A DNA stretch of 64,000 nt, from the NCBI RefSeq assembly GCF_020880995.1, contig NZ_JAJISD010000002.1:372001-436000 (forward strand), written 5' to 3'. Both the position numbers and the translations under genes were made by a program. Of the stretch, positions 41,981-50,542 are shown one piece after another (position 1 is the first letter of the stretch; every line of letters starts with the position of its first letter). Below the pieces are notes generated by a model that worked only from the letters and a program-made list of their open reading frames with translations, did not search any database and was not told the origin of the DNA. Origin of the DNA: Reyranella aquatilis. Lineage in GTDB: Bacteria; Pseudomonadota; Alphaproteobacteria; Reyranellales; Reyranellaceae.

Positions 41981-42823
41981 CTACCTCTTGACGACCGCAA
42001 CCGCGTTGTCGGTCTGCTCGACATTCATCTTGCGGAAGCGATCGACCGCCTCCGCATGGAAGGCCCGTTCCGCGGGGCCCGCCTCCTCGACCGGCCGGCG
42101 CTCGTCGTCGAAGTGCCCGTACTTGTCCTCGCCGCGCACCAGCATGGCACTTACCCGCGTCGGCGAGGTGCAGCGCGCCCAGGTCGGGATGTAGCTGATG
42201 CCCAGACCGATGCGCCGGTCGTTCGAGCGGTTGGGACGCGAGTTGTGGACGAGATGCGTGTGATGCAGCGAGAACTGGCCGGCCTTCACGGGCATGAAGG
42301 CGGTGCGGCTGCGATCGACGTCCACCGCCAGCTCCTGGCCGCGCGACAGCAGGTTCTCGGGATCCTGCATCTCCGCATGCGGCAGCTGCCCCAGCTTGTG
42401 CGAGCCCGGTACGACCTCCATGCAGCCGGCCTCGACCGGCGCATCGGTGAGCGCCACCCAGGCCGTGACATGGCAGGCCGGTTCGAGCGCGAAGTAGGTC
42501 GCGTCCTGATGCCAGCTCACATAGGCGCCGGAGCCCGCATCCTTGGGCCAGACGCTGAGATGGAACAGCCGGATGTCGGGGCCGATCAGGTCCTCGACCG
42601 CGTCGAGCACCTCAGGCGAATGGACGATCTCGTCGACCCAGGGAAACAGCAGGTGCGGCTTGAAATTGTGGCCGCGGGTCAGCTTCTGGCCCTGGGCGCG
42701 CTCGAAGCTCTCAAGCCGGTCGCGCCAGGCGCGCGTGCGCTCGGTCGAGAAGGCATCGACGGGACAGACAAAACCGTCGCGGGCATAGGCTTCGACCTGT
42801 TCCGGGGTGAGCTTCTTCGGCAT
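41981..42823 (-). CDS. Phytanoyl-CoA dioxygenase (PhyH) family protein
   Basis: 280-residue Fe(II)/2-oxoglutarate dioxygenase. The ligands are His105 and Asp107 (WHQDATYF) and His193 (LVHNSRPNRS), with Arg204 for 2-oxoglutarate. ALTDAPVEAGCMEVVPGSHK and the N-terminal EQVEAYARDGFVCP are family hallmarks. It hydroxylates a small molecule or CoA ester next to a carboxylate. It begins 1 base after the SDR stop and is 2 bases before the deacetylase gene, all in one operon. Confidence 0.9.
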   Translation of the reverse strand: MPKKLTPEQVEAYARDGFVCPVDAFSTERTRAWRDRLESFERAQGQKLTRGHNFKPHLLFPWVDEIVHSPEVLDAVEDLIGPDIRLFHLSVWPKDAGSGAYVSWHQDATYFALEPACHVTAWVALTDAPVEAGCMEVVPGSHKLGQLPHAEMQDPENLLSRGQELAVDVDRSRTAFMPVKAGQFSLHHTHLVHNSRPNRSNDRRIGLGISYIPTWARCTSPTRVSAMLVRGEDKYGHFDDERRPVEEAGPAERAFHAEAVDRFRKMNVEQTDNAVAVVKR

Positions 42824-42824
42824 G

Positions 42825-43586
42825 TCAGTGTGCCGTCCAGCCGCCGTCGACGAACAGCAGCGAGCCCGTGGTGAAGGAGGAATCGGACGAGGCGAGGAAC
42901 AGCGCCGCCTTGGCGACTTCCTCCGGCTGGCCGATGCGGCCCATCGGATGGCGCACCTTCCAGAAGGCGCGGGCGGCTTCCGGGTCGGGCTGGCGCTTCA
43001 GGGAGCGCGCCGGCATCGGCGTGTCGATGACGCCGGGCATCAGTGCATTGATGCGGATGCCCTGGACAGCATGATCGACGGCGACGGTCTTGGTGAACGA
43101 CACGATCGCACCCTTGGAGGCGATGTAGGCCACGTTGGTGCCGAGGCTCGACTGGGCGAGCTGCGACCCCAGCGTGACGATCGCGCCGGACTTCGCGGCG
43201 ATCATCGGCTGGATGGCGTGATGCACCCAGAGGAAGGTGCCCTTGACGTTGATCGCGAAGGTGCGGTCCCAGGTCGCTTCGTCGATCTTGTCGACCGTAC
43301 CGCCGAACGAGGCACCGGCCGCGGTCACCAGCACGTCGATGCGGCCCCATTTGGCCATCACCTGCGCCACGCCGGCGCGGGCCTGCTCGCCGTTGCTGAC
43401 ATCGGCCGCGAAGGTGAGCGTCTCGCCGCCCGTCGCGCCGATCTCCGCTGCGACCCTGGCGAGGCCTGCCTCGTCGAGATCGACCAAGGTGACCTTCGCC
43501 CCCTCGGCCGCGAAAAGGCGGGCGGTCGCGGCGCCGATGCCGGACGCCGCTCCCGTGACGATGGCGACCTGATCCTTGAGTTTCAT
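42825..43586 (-). CDS. SDR family oxidoreductase
   Basis: 253-residue classical short-chain dehydrogenase. The cofactor motif is TGAASGIGAA at residues 11-20, a TAAGASFGG stretch takes the place of NNAG, the catalytic Tyr-Lys pair is in YIASKGAIV, and the Asp of VTLVDLDEAG favours NAD. It is the first gene of the operon SDR-PhyH-deacetylase-cyclase. The ATG directly follows a perfect 9-bp hairpin and lacks an evident Shine-Dalgarno sequence. Confidence 0.92.
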   Translation of the reverse strand: MKLKDQVAIVTGAASGIGAATARLFAAEGAKVTLVDLDEAGLARVAAEIGATGGETLTFAADVSNGEQARAGVAQVMAKWGRIDVLVTAAGASFGGTVDKIDEATWDRTFAINVKGTFLWVHHAIQPMIAAKSGAIVTLGSQLAQSSLGTNVAYIASKGAIVSFTKTVAVDHAVQGIRINALMPGVIDTPMPARSLKRQPDPEAARAFWKVRHPMGRIGQPEEVAKAALFLASSDSSFTTGSLLFVDGGWTAH

Positions 43587-43611
43587 GGCGGGAAGCTTAG
43601 ACCTTCCCGCC
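43587..43611 (-). promoter_or_regulatory. Hairpin abutting the SDR start codon
   Basis: On the minus strand GGCGGGAAG (43611-43603), a 7-base loop, CTTCCCGCC (43595-43587), then directly ATG at 43586. The stem is perfect. It lies 16 bases after the TerC stop, so it could terminate the TerC transcript or control initiation at the SDR gene. Confidence 0.5.
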
Positions 43612-43627
43612 GCGTCTTGTCAGCGCG

Positions 43628-44389
43628 TCAGCGCGGCCGCTTGCGCAACGGACGTTTGTGCTGGGCGCGGCGCGCCAGCATGTTGAGCCCCTCGACCAGG
43701 CCCGAGAAGGCCATCGCGGCGTAGATGTAGCCCTTGGGCACGTGCATCCCCATGCCGTCGGCGATCAGGGTCATGCCGATCATCAGCAGGAAGCCCAGCG
43801 CCAGCATGACGATGGTCGGGTTGTTGCCGATGAACTTCGCCAGCCCGTCGGCCGCCAGCAGCATCAGGGCGACCGCAAAGACGACGGCGATCACCATGAT
43901 CGGGATGTCGTCGGTCATGCCGACGGCGGTGATGATGCTGTCGAGCGAGAAGACCAGGTCGAGGATCAGGATCTGCCCGATCACCCCACCGACCGTGGCC
44001 CGGCCGACGGCGTCGGCCGTGACTTCCTCTTCCTCGCCACCGCCCGTGACGTGATCGTGGATTTCACTCGTGGCCTTGTAGATCAGGAACAGGCCGCCGG
44101 CGATCAGGATGAGATCGCGCCAGGAAAAGTCACGGCCGAGCAGTGAAAAGATCGGCGCCGTGAGCTGGACGATGAAGGCGATGCCGCTCAGGAGGCCGAG
44201 CCGCATGAACACCGCCAGCCCGATGCCGATGCGGCGGGCGCCGGAGCGCTTCTCTTCCGGCAGCTTGTTGGTCAGGATCGAGATGAAGATCAGGTTGTCG
44301 ATGCCCAGCACGACTTCCATGATCACCAGGGTCGCGAGCGCGGCCCAGGCCTGCGGGTCGCGCGCGAGGGCGAGGAGTTCTTCCGTCAT
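43628..44389 (-). CDS. TerC family integral membrane protein
   Basis: 253-residue membrane protein with seven or more hydrophobic helices. Conserved acid-rich motifs [19 protein letters not shown] and [17 protein letters not shown] define TerC proteins (Alx and TerC types), linked to manganese efflux or tellurite resistance. An acidic loop [13 protein letters not shown] lies between the halves. The ATG at 44389 ([11 protein letters not shown]) is preferred; an ATG six codons upstream also exists. No manganese riboswitch pattern is visible upstream. Confidence 0.9.
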   Translation of the reverse strand: MTEELLALARDPQAWAALATLVIMEVVLGIDNLIFISILTNKLPEEKRSGARRIGIGLAVFMRLGLLSGIAFIVQLTAPIFSLLGRDFSWRDLILIAGGLFLIYKATSEIHDHVTGGGEEEEVTADAVGRATVGGVIGQILILDLVFSLDSIITAVGMTDDIPIMVIAVVFAVALMLLAADGLAKFIGNNPTIVMLALGFLLMIGMTLIADGMGMHVPKGYIYAAMAFSGLVEGLNMLARRAQHKRPLRKRPR

Positions 44390-44466
44390 CCCCGCACCAT
44401 AGGTCATTGCAGGGTCGCGCCGAGAGACCTTTATTTCGCAGGAGCGAGCCGCTAAGCCCGCAACCG

Positions 44467-45705
44467 ATGCCTTCCCCTGCCGCCCCGCCGCGGCCCGCCC
44501 CCGATTCTGCCCCGCCCACGGCGCCCACGATCGCCATCGTGCTCCTGTCGGTCGCCGCCTTCGCGTCGGCGGCCAACATGCGCGTCATCGACCCGCTGCT
44601 GGTCCAGTTGTCCGCCGCCTTCGGGGTCACCGTTGGCGCGGCCTCGATCGCGGCCACCGCCTTCCTGTTCGCCAACGGCGTGTTCGTGCTGGTCCACGGG
44701 CCGTTCGGCGACCGCTACGGCAAGATGCCGGTGGTCGCCATCGCCTGCGTCGGGGCCGCGCTGTGCTGCCTGCTGAGCGCCGTCTCCGGCTCGCTGGCCA
44801 TGCTGACCCTGGCGCGCTTCCTGACGGGCGTGACCGGATCGGCCATCATCCCGCTCGCCATCGCCTGGGTCGGCGACAATGTCGGCTACGAGAAGCGTCA
44901 GGCGACGCTGGCGCGCTTCCTCACCGGCCAGACCCTGGGCCTGATGACCGGCTCGGCGCTGGGCGGGGCCATCGGCGACTGGCTGGGCTGGCGTTCGGTC
45001 TTCTGGGTCCTGGCCGCGATCTATGTGCTGGCGGGTAGCGCACTGTTCCTCGTCATGCGGGCGCGGCCCGACATCGCCCGCCCGGGCGAGCGGGCGGCCG
45101 GCTCGATGATCGGCCAGATGCTCGGCGTCCTCAAAAGGCCGTGGGCCCGCACCGTAATCCTGGTCGTGGCCCTCGAGGGCGGCGTCTTCTGGGGCGCCTT
45201 CACCTTCGTGGGCGCCGATCTCCACCAGCGCTTCGACCTGGGCTTCGCAGCGATCGGGCTGGCGGTGGCGGCCTTCGGAGCCGGCGGCTTCGTCTACGTG
45301 ACGGTGGCGCACCATCTGGTGCGCATCCTGGGCGAGCGCGGCCTCTGCACCTGGGGCGGCACCGGCCTCGGGATCGCCTTCGCGGCGATGGCTCTGGCGC
45401 CCACCGCAGAGGTCGAGTTCGCCGCCATCGTGCTGTCGGGCGTGTCGTTCTACATGCTGCACAACACGCTGCAGACCAACGGCACGCAGATGGCGCCGGA
45501 AGTACGCGGCGCCGGCATGGCCCTGTTTGCCCTCTGCCTGTTCGTCGGCCAGGCGGTCGGCGTGCCGATCGCGGCGCCCATCGTCGACCGCTGGGGCGCA
45601 CCACCCGTCTTCTGGGTGGCGGCCATCGTCCTGCCGCTGCTGGCCTTCTGGTTCTCGGCCGCGATCGGCCGGCGCGCTCAGTTGACCGGCGAAACGCGCG
45701 CCTGA
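44467..45705 (+). CDS. MFS transporter
   Basis: 412-residue major facilitator with 12 likely helices. The typical loop motif [13 protein letters not shown] is between helices 2 and 3, and [20 protein letters not shown] in helix 4 suits the DHA1-like drug efflux or sugar efflux branch. The ATG at 44467 is preferred; an earlier start would add 20 proline- and arginine-rich residues. It is divergent from TerC (77 bases) and its 3' end overlaps the aldo/keto reductase gene by 28 bases. Confidence 0.9.
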   Translation: MPSPAAPPRPAPDSAPPTAPTIAIVLLSVAAFASAANMRVIDPLLVQLSAAFGVTVGAASIAATAFLFANGVFVLVHGPFGDRYGKMPVVAIACVGAALCCLLSAVSGSLAMLTLARFLTGVTGSAIIPLAIAWVGDNVGYEKRQATLARFLTGQTLGLMTGSALGGAIGDWLGWRSVFWVLAAIYVLAGSALFLVMRARPDIARPGERAAGSMIGQMLGVLKRPWARTVILVVALEGGVFWGAFTFVGADLHQRFDLGFAAIGLAVAAFGAGGFVYVTVAHHLVRILGERGLCTWGGTGLGIAFAAMALAPTAEVEFAAIVLSGVSFYMLHNTLQTNGTQMAPEVRGAGMALFALCLFVGQAVGVPIAAPIVDRWGAPPVFWVAAIVLPLLAFWFSAAIGRRAQLTGETRA

Positions 45706-46658
45706 TACGGCGCCTCGAGCAGCTTGCACTCCTCCGCGGTCAGCGCGATGTCGGTCGACTGTGCCGCCGACGTGAGCTGGTCGAGACCGGTGGCGCCGAT
45801 GATCGGCGAGCCCATGTAGGGCTTGTGCAGCAGCCAGGCGAGCGCGACCTGGGCGGGCGTGCAGCCCTTCTCCTTCGCGATCTTCTTCAGGCGCTTCACG
45901 ATCTCCCAGTCGCAGTCGCGATAGGTACCGTCCTTGACGACGGTGTCGTTCTTCGCGCGCTCGGTCGAGCCGCCGCCATCCTTGCTGCGGTTGCCCGCAA
46001 GGAAGCCGCGGGCCAGTGGCGAATAGGGGATGAGGCCGACGCCCTGCTCGAGGCAGAGCCGGTTCATCTCGTGCTCCTCCTCGCGCTGGATCAGATTGTA
46101 GAGGTTCTGCATGGCAATCGGCCGCGCATAGCCCTTCCAGTCGGCGACCATCACCATCTGCGCGAACTTGTAGGCCGGCATGGTCGAGCCGCCGATGTAG
46201 CGGACCTTGCCGGAGCGCACGATCTGGTCGAGCGAGTACATCGTCTCCTCGATCGGCGTGTGCGGATCGAGCCGATGGACCTGGTAGACGTCAATATAGT
46301 CGGTCTGCAGGCGCTTGAGCTGTGCGTCGACCGAGGCCATCAGGTGCTTGCGGCCGGTGCCGACGTCGTTCTGGTTCTCGCTCATGCGGATGCCGACCTT
46401 GGTCGACAGCACGAAATCCTCGCGCTTGGCCATCTTCATGAGCGTGGCGCCCATGATCTCCTCGGAGCGGCCGAAATTGTAGGTATCGGCGGTATCGAAG
46501 AAGGTGATGCCGACGTCGAGTGCCCGCTTGAAATAGGCCGGCGCCTCCGACTCGTCGAACTTGCCCCAGCCCCGCCGGCCCTTGGCGCCCCACGAATTTC
46601 CGCCGAGACAGATCCGGCTGACGATCAGGCCCGAGCGGCCGAGCGGTCCATACTTCAT
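45678..46658 (-). CDS. Aldo/keto reductase
   Basis: 326-residue TIM-barrel NADPH-dependent oxidoreductase. The catalytic tetrad is Asp55, Tyr60, Lys87 and His128 (FFDTADTYNFG, STKVG, YQVHRLD). The cofactor loop near IIGATGLDQLTSA is intact. The sequence is closest to the AKR11/YhdN-like general stress group. It is separated from the hydroxyacid dehydrogenase gene upstream by a 79-base gap with a terminator-like hairpin, so it may be transcribed independently. Its 3' end overlaps the MFS gene by 28 bases in antisense. Confidence 0.92.
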   Translation of the reverse strand: MKYGPLGRSGLIVSRICLGGNSWGAKGRRGWGKFDESEAPAYFKRALDVGITFFDTADTYNFGRSEEIMGATLMKMAKREDFVLSTKVGIRMSENQNDVGTGRKHLMASVDAQLKRLQTDYIDVYQVHRLDPHTPIEETMYSLDQIVRSGKVRYIGGSTMPAYKFAQMVMVADWKGYARPIAMQNLYNLIQREEEHEMNRLCLEQGVGLIPYSPLARGFLAGNRSKDGGGSTERAKNDTVVKDGTYRDCDWEIVKRLKKIAKEKGCTPAQVALAWLLHKPYMGSPIIGATGLDQLTSAAQSTDIALTAEECKLLEAPYQARVSPVN

Positions 46659-46670
46659 CTATACCCTCTC

Positions 46671-46709
46671 CAAAAGGCTGCGGCACCGGTTGCTTCCGAC
46701 CGATGCCGC
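46671..46709 (-). terminator. Rho-independent terminator after the 2-hydroxyacid dehydrogenase gene
   Basis: On the minus strand GCGGCATCGGT (46709-46699), an 8-base loop, ACCGGTGCCGC (46690-46680), then AGCCTTTTGG. The stem is 11 bp with one T-G wobble. On the plus strand the same pair would be a mismatch, so the minus strand is favoured. Confidence 0.65.
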
Positions 46710-46737
46710 CTGTCCACGCTCTGCTCTTGTGGGGCCC

Positions 46738-47733
46738 CTAGCCCAGCACTTCCTTGTTCACGACATTGGCCGCATTGGTCCTTCCGTCGAACACGCTGAG
46801 GATGTTCTCGACGGCGGTGACGGCCATGCGGTCGCTGGCTTCCTGGGTGACGCCGGCCATGTGCGGGCTGAAGAACACGTTCTCCAGGGTGAACAGCTTG
46901 TTGGCCGGATCCGGCGGCTCACGGTCGAGCACGTCGAGGCCGGCGCCGCGCAACTTGCCCGTGCTCAGCGCCTCGTAGAGCGCATCCTCGTTGACGATGC
47001 CGCCGCGCGCCGTGTTCACCAGGAACGCCGTCGGCTTCATCAGCCCCAGCGTCTCGGTGTTGAACATGTTGATCGTCTCCGGCGCCTTGGGGCAGTGGAT
47101 CGACACATAGTCGACCTGCGGCAGGATCGCCTTGAGATCGGTGACCTTGGTGGCGCCGGCCTTCTCGATGTCGGCCTTCGAGATGTTGGGATCGAGCACA
47201 TAGGTCTCCATCTCGAACGCCACGCAACGCTTGACCGTGCGCGAGCCGATGCGGCCCATGCCGATGACCAGCACCTTCTTGCCTGCGACGTCGGACGGCA
47301 GGTCGCTCAGCCGCTCTGCCCAGGCGCCCGTGCGGACCCAGCGGTCGGACTTTCTGGTGAGGCGCGCGGCGGCAAGCAGCATGTACATCGCGTGCTCGGC
47401 CACCGAGACCGAGTTGGCGATGCCGGTCGTCATCAGCGGGATCTTGCGCTTGTTCAGCGCCGGGATCTCGACGGCGTCGAAGCCGACACCGAGCCGGGCC
47501 ACCACCATCATGTTGGGCGCCGCGTCGAGCTCGGCCTGGCGGAACGGCGTGGCACCCAGCGTGACGGCGTTGGCATCGGCGAGCTTGGGGTGCAGCGACG
47601 GAACGCGGTCGTCCGTCAGGATCTCGTAGTCGACATCGTCGCGCGCCTTGAGGACGGCGATGCCGGCCTCCGGCATGCGGCCGACGATCAGCACCTTCTT
47701 GCGGTTCTTGCCTGTGTTCGGGCCCGTATTCAT
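46738..47733 (-). CDS. D-isomer-specific 2-hydroxyacid dehydrogenase (SerA-like)
   Basis: 331 residues. Rossmann motif VGMGRIGSRTVKR at about 150-165; catalytic Arg in NTARGGIVNE, Glu in DREPPDP and His in FSPHMAGV. The length fits the minimal hydroxyacid dehydrogenase without an ACT domain, so serine synthesis is possible but not proven; glyoxylate or 2-keto acid reduction is equally likely. The ATG at 47733 has GGGGAAACG upstream; a start nine codons earlier is weaker. It follows an Lrp-family gene by 62 bases in the same orientation. Confidence 0.9.
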   Translation of the reverse strand: MNTGPNTGKNRKKVLIVGRMPEAGIAVLKARDDVDYEILTDDRVPSLHPKLADANAVTLGATPFRQAELDAAPNMMVVARLGVGFDAVEIPALNKRKIPLMTTGIANSVSVAEHAMYMLLAAARLTRKSDRWVRTGAWAERLSDLPSDVAGKKVLVIGMGRIGSRTVKRCVAFEMETYVLDPNISKADIEKAGATKVTDLKAILPQVDYVSIHCPKAPETINMFNTETLGLMKPTAFLVNTARGGIVNEDALYEALSTGKLRGAGLDVLDREPPDPANKLFTLENVFFSPHMAGVTQEASDRMAVTAVENILSVFDGRTNAANVVNKEVLG

Positions 47734-47795
47734 CGTTTCCCCTGCGGTCTTGTCATGCAAACGGGCGCGATCCTAAGGCCGGCCGGAGCGCGAGG

Positions 47796-48275
47796 CTAGG
47801 GCAAGTAGTTGAGCGGCAGCCGCGTGGTGGACTTGATCTCCTCCATGGCGAACATCGAGGTGACGTCCGACAGCTCGACCTTGGCGATGAGCCGTTTGTA
47901 GAACGCGTCGTAGGCTTCGATGTCGGGCAGGGCGAGCCGGATCAGGTAGTCGATTTCACCGCTCATGCGATAGCAATCCATGACTTCGGGAAACGAGGCC
48001 ACGGCCTTCGCGAACCGGGTCAGCCACTGGGCGTTGTGCTGCGCCGTGCGCACCGCAACGAACACGGTGACGTGCGCGTTGACCGCCTTGCGGTCGAGCA
48101 GCGCAACGCGCGAGCGAACGATGCCCTCCTCCTGCAGGCGGTTGATGCGCCGCCAGCACGGCGTCGTCGACAGGCCCACCCGTTTCGCGACTTCCGCCAG
48201 CGGCATGTCGGCGCTGTCCTGCAGGCAATCCAGAATCTTCTTGTCGAAGGAATCGAGTGTGAATTTTCCGGCCAT
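47796..48275 (-). CDS. Lrp/AsnC family transcriptional regulator
   Basis: 159 residues. The N-terminal winged helix-turn-helix (FDKKILDCLQDSADMPLAEV, VGLSTTPCWRRINRL) is followed by a RAM/AsnC ligand domain (VASFPEVMDCYRMSGEIDYLI). The CPW-type Lrp recognition helix and the GEIDYLI motif are canonical. It probably senses an amino acid and regulates the hydroxyacid dehydrogenase gene downstream. A palindrome 12 bases upstream of its start (48288-48300) could be its own operator. Confidence 0.92.
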   Translation of the reverse strand: MAGKFTLDSFDKKILDCLQDSADMPLAEVAKRVGLSTTPCWRRINRLQEEGIVRSRVALLDRKAVNAHVTVFVAVRTAQHNAQWLTRFAKAVASFPEVMDCYRMSGEIDYLIRLALPDIEAYDAFYKRLIAKVELSDVTSMFAMEEIKSTTRLPLNYLP

Positions 48276-48287
48276 TCCGCCTCCCGA

Positions 48288-48300
48288 AGAATGATATTCT
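48288..48300. promoter_or_regulatory. Candidate Lrp operator AGAAT-N3-ATTCT
   Basis: A 13-base palindrome 13 bases before the start of the Lrp-family gene, in the divergent region shared with the DUF6356 gene. It resembles the AT-rich Lrp box with inverted arms. Autorepression is inferred. Confidence 0.45.
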
Positions 48301-48366
48301 CAAGTTTGCGCGCCGGCGTGCAAAGGTAGCAAGCCGTTTCCCGTGGGTGCCGGTACAATTTCTCCC

Positions 48367-48615
48367 ATGCTTCGCCGCTTCACCGAACATCCCGCATCCG
48401 TCAACGAAACCTATTTCCAGCACATGGGGATGGCGTTCGGCTTCGGCGGAAGAATGCTGGTTGGCTCGATCGCCTGTTTCCTGCATGGTCTGTTTCCATG
48501 GCTGTGCCTGACCCGCGGCAGCGATACGGTCCGCGCCCTTCATCACCGAATGGTGACTCACCGCACGGTGCGCCCGTCCAAGGACGGCGCCACGGTCGTC
48601 GCGGCGGGCGACTAG
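48367..48615 (+). CDS. DUF6356 family protein
   Basis: 82 residues: MLRRFTEHPASVNETYFQHM, followed by GMAFGFGGRMLVGSIACFLH with a hydrophobic helix (about 25-45), then TRGSDTVRALHHRMVTHR. This matches the short alphaproteobacterial DUF6356 proteins, whose function is unknown; a membrane association is likely. The coding region overlaps the annotated 5' end of the following hydrolase gene in another frame, which argues that the hydrolase start is further downstream than its first ATG. Confidence 0.8.
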   Translation: MLRRFTEHPASVNETYFQHMGMAFGFGGRMLVGSIACFLHGLFPWLCLTRGSDTVRALHHRMVTHRTVRPSKDGATVVAAGD

Positions 48616-49472
48616 CCCCGCTCTCCAGCTTCGTTGGTTGGCTCGTCGCGACGATTACCGTCGCGGCAGTTTCCGTGTCCGCACAGGACCGCGCCCTGGT
48701 GCCGGTCACGATCGACGGCGCGCCGGTCAAGCTGGCCACCATCACCTACAAGCCGGCCGGCAGCGGGCCCTTCCCCACGCTGATCTTCCACCACGGTTCG
48801 ACCGGGCGCGGCACCGACCCGGCGGCCTTCGCGCGCCCCTACAATCCGACCACGATGGTCCAGTGGTTCACGGACCGCGGCTGGGCGGTCATCCTGCCGT
48901 CGCGCCGCGGCCGTGGCGGATCGGAAGGCCTTTACGACGAGGGTTTCTCGATCAACCGGTCACTGGGCTACAGCTGTGAGGAAACGCTGGCGCTGCCCGG
49001 CGCGGACCGCGCACTGCGCGACATCGACGCGATCACACCAGTCCTGCTCGCGCAGCCCTTCGTCGACCGCAGCCGCGTCGCGATCGGCGGCCAGTCGCGT
49101 GGCGGCATCCTGACCATCGCCTGGACGGGCCGCCAGCCGGGCGTGGCGCGGGCGGCGATCAATTTCGTCGGCGGATGGATGGCCGATGCCTGCTCGACCG
49201 CGACCTCGATCAACCAGAATCTGTTCCGGCGCGGCGCACCGTTTCCCCATCCGTCGATCTGGCTCTACGGCGAGAACGATCCATTCTATCGGATTGCACA
49301 CTCGCGTGCGAATTTCGCGGCGTTCCAGTCGGCCGGGGGGCGCGGCACCTTTCATGAGTATGCACCGCCTGCGGGCCTGAACGGCCATCAAATAAATTCC
49401 GCACCGGCCCTTTGGAATGCGGCGATGGAGGCTTACCTCATGGAGAGAGGGCTGCCGGGACGCCCTCGATAG
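48498..49472 (+). CDS. Alpha/beta hydrolase with N-terminal membrane or signal segment
   Basis: 324 residues in the longest frame. A hydrophobic stretch GWLVATITVAAVSVSAQ at about 47-63 ends in SAQ, as a signal peptide would, but no in-frame ATG or GTG lies just before it, and the first 40 residues overlap the DUF6356 gene. The true start is uncertain. The rest is an alpha/beta hydrolase: LIFHHGSTGRG, the nucleophile GGQSRGG, and WLYGENDPFY with Asp. It fits a dienelactone hydrolase or prolyl-oligopeptidase-like esterase, probably periplasmic. Confidence 0.7.
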   Translation: MAVPDPRQRYGPRPSSPNGDSPHGAPVQGRRHGRRGGRLAPLSSFVGWLVATITVAAVSVSAQDRALVPVTIDGAPVKLATITYKPAGSGPFPTLIFHHGSTGRGTDPAAFARPYNPTTMVQWFTDRGWAVILPSRRGRGGSEGLYDEGFSINRSLGYSCEETLALPGADRALRDIDAITPVLLAQPFVDRSRVAIGGQSRGGILTIAWTGRQPGVARAAINFVGGWMADACSTATSINQNLFRRGAPFPHPSIWLYGENDPFYRIAHSRANFAAFQSAGGRGTFHEYAPPAGLNGHQINSAPALWNAAMEAYLMERGLPGRPR

Positions 49473-49540
49473 AAACCGCAACCCCTTCCCGACATGCTAC
49501 GTTTTGATGCGGGGGAGCGAACAGAAGCGGAGGCTCAAAA

Positions 49541-49924
49541 ATGGAAACACCATTGCGCATCAGCTACCAGGGCGGCACCCCCAGTGAAGCACTGAACGCG
49601 CTCATAGGCGAGCACGTCGAGACGCTGGAGAAGCTCCATGGCCGTCTGACCTCCTGCCAGGTGATCGTGCGGGTCCCCGAACGCCATCACCGCACCAGCA
49701 ACCTCTTCAGCGTCAACATCCACATCGCGCTGCCGGGCCATATCGACGTCAACATCGACCACATGTCGCATGACGACGAGCGGTTCGCCGATCCGACGTT
49801 CGCTGTGAACGACGCCTTCCGGCGCGCCAAGCGCCAGATCAAGGAGCGCGCCCGCCGACAGCGTGGCGACGTGAAGAACCTCCATGAGCGGGTCGAGCGT
49901 ACGCTGGACCGGCCCGAGCCTTAG
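49541..49924 (+). CDS. HPF/RaiA family ribosome-associated protein
   Basis: 127 residues. An N-terminal HPF-like domain is visible, with SCQVIVRVPERHHRTSN and SVNIHIALPGHIDVNID. The basic RRAKRQIKERARRQRGDVKN helix would contact rRNA. It is shorter than long HPF and lacks the dimerising tail. An RBS GCGGAGG precedes the ATG. The protein may tune ribosome hibernation in stress. Standard HPF/RaiA numbering of RNA-binding residues is not fully kept, so this is an outlier member. Confidence 0.75.
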   Translation: METPLRISYQGGTPSEALNALIGEHVETLEKLHGRLTSCQVIVRVPERHHRTSNLFSVNIHIALPGHIDVNIDHMSHDDERFADPTFAVNDAFRRAKRQIKERARRQRGDVKNLHERVERTLDRPEP

Positions 49925-49933
49925 CCCGAAGGC

Positions 49934-50542
49934 CTAACGACGGCGCGGCACGCCCTTTTCATCGAGTCTCTCGCGAAGAAGGAAGACTCGATCGCCGCCC
50001 CAGAAAATCTCGCCATCGAGGACGAAGCTCGGCACGCCGAAGATGCCCGAGGCCTCGGCCTCGGCGCGCAACGCGTCGTGCCGGGCACCGCCCGCGCCTT
50101 CGAGGAAGGCGGCGAAACCCGGTGGCGCTCCCGCCTGCTCGAGAGCCGCGCTCACCGCCTGGACGTTCTCGGGATCGAGTTCACGCCGCCAGAAGCGGTC
50201 GAACGCCAGATCGTTGTAGGCCCGGAAGACGCCGTGCTGCTGGGCGTAGAGCATCCCGGCATTGATCGTCCGCGCATAGAAGATCTTCTTGGGGCCCATC
50301 AGCACGAGGCCCTGCTTGTTAGCGAAGCGGCGCGCGTCCATGTAGGCATAGCGCACGCGACGCCAGTGATGCGGATCGCGTTGCTCGACCGAGCCCTGGA
50401 AGGACGCGATGTCGAGCGTGTAGGGCCGCCACTCGAGATCGATCTCGTAGTCGGCCTCCAGTTCATAGGCCCACGCCTTGGCAACGAAGGCGTAGGGACT
50501 GACATAGTCGGTCCAGAGGACGACTTTGACGCGTTCGGTCAT
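49934..50542 (-). CDS. DsbA-family isomerase (HCCA isomerase/FrnE-like)
   Basis: 202-residue thioredoxin-fold protein. The active-site loop is WTDYVSPYAFVAKAW, with serine where DsbA has CxxC, as in 2-hydroxychromene-2-carboxylate isomerases that use glutathione. The cis-proline motif FGVPSFVLDGEIFWGGDR is intact. The enzyme may isomerise an aromatic-degradation intermediate. The ATG at 50542 overlaps the upstream membrane-protein stop (ATGA). It is the last gene of a four-gene operon, ending 10 bases from the HPF gene. Confidence 0.85.
   Translation of the reverse strand: MTERVKVVLWTDYVSPYAFVAKAWAYELEADYEIDLEWRPYTLDIASFQGSVEQRDPHHWRRVRYAYMDARRFANKQGLVLMGPKKIFYARTINAGMLYAQQHGVFRAYNDLAFDRFWRRELDPENVQAVSAALEQAGAPPGFAAFLEGAGGARHDALRAEAEASGIFGVPSFVLDGEIFWGGDRVFLLRERLDEKGVPRRR

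Noticed and set aside
44390..44466. Possible manganese (yybP-ykoY) riboswitch upstream of TerC
   Set aside because: The region is 77 bases and shared with a divergent MFS gene; I see no conserved riboswitch core in it.
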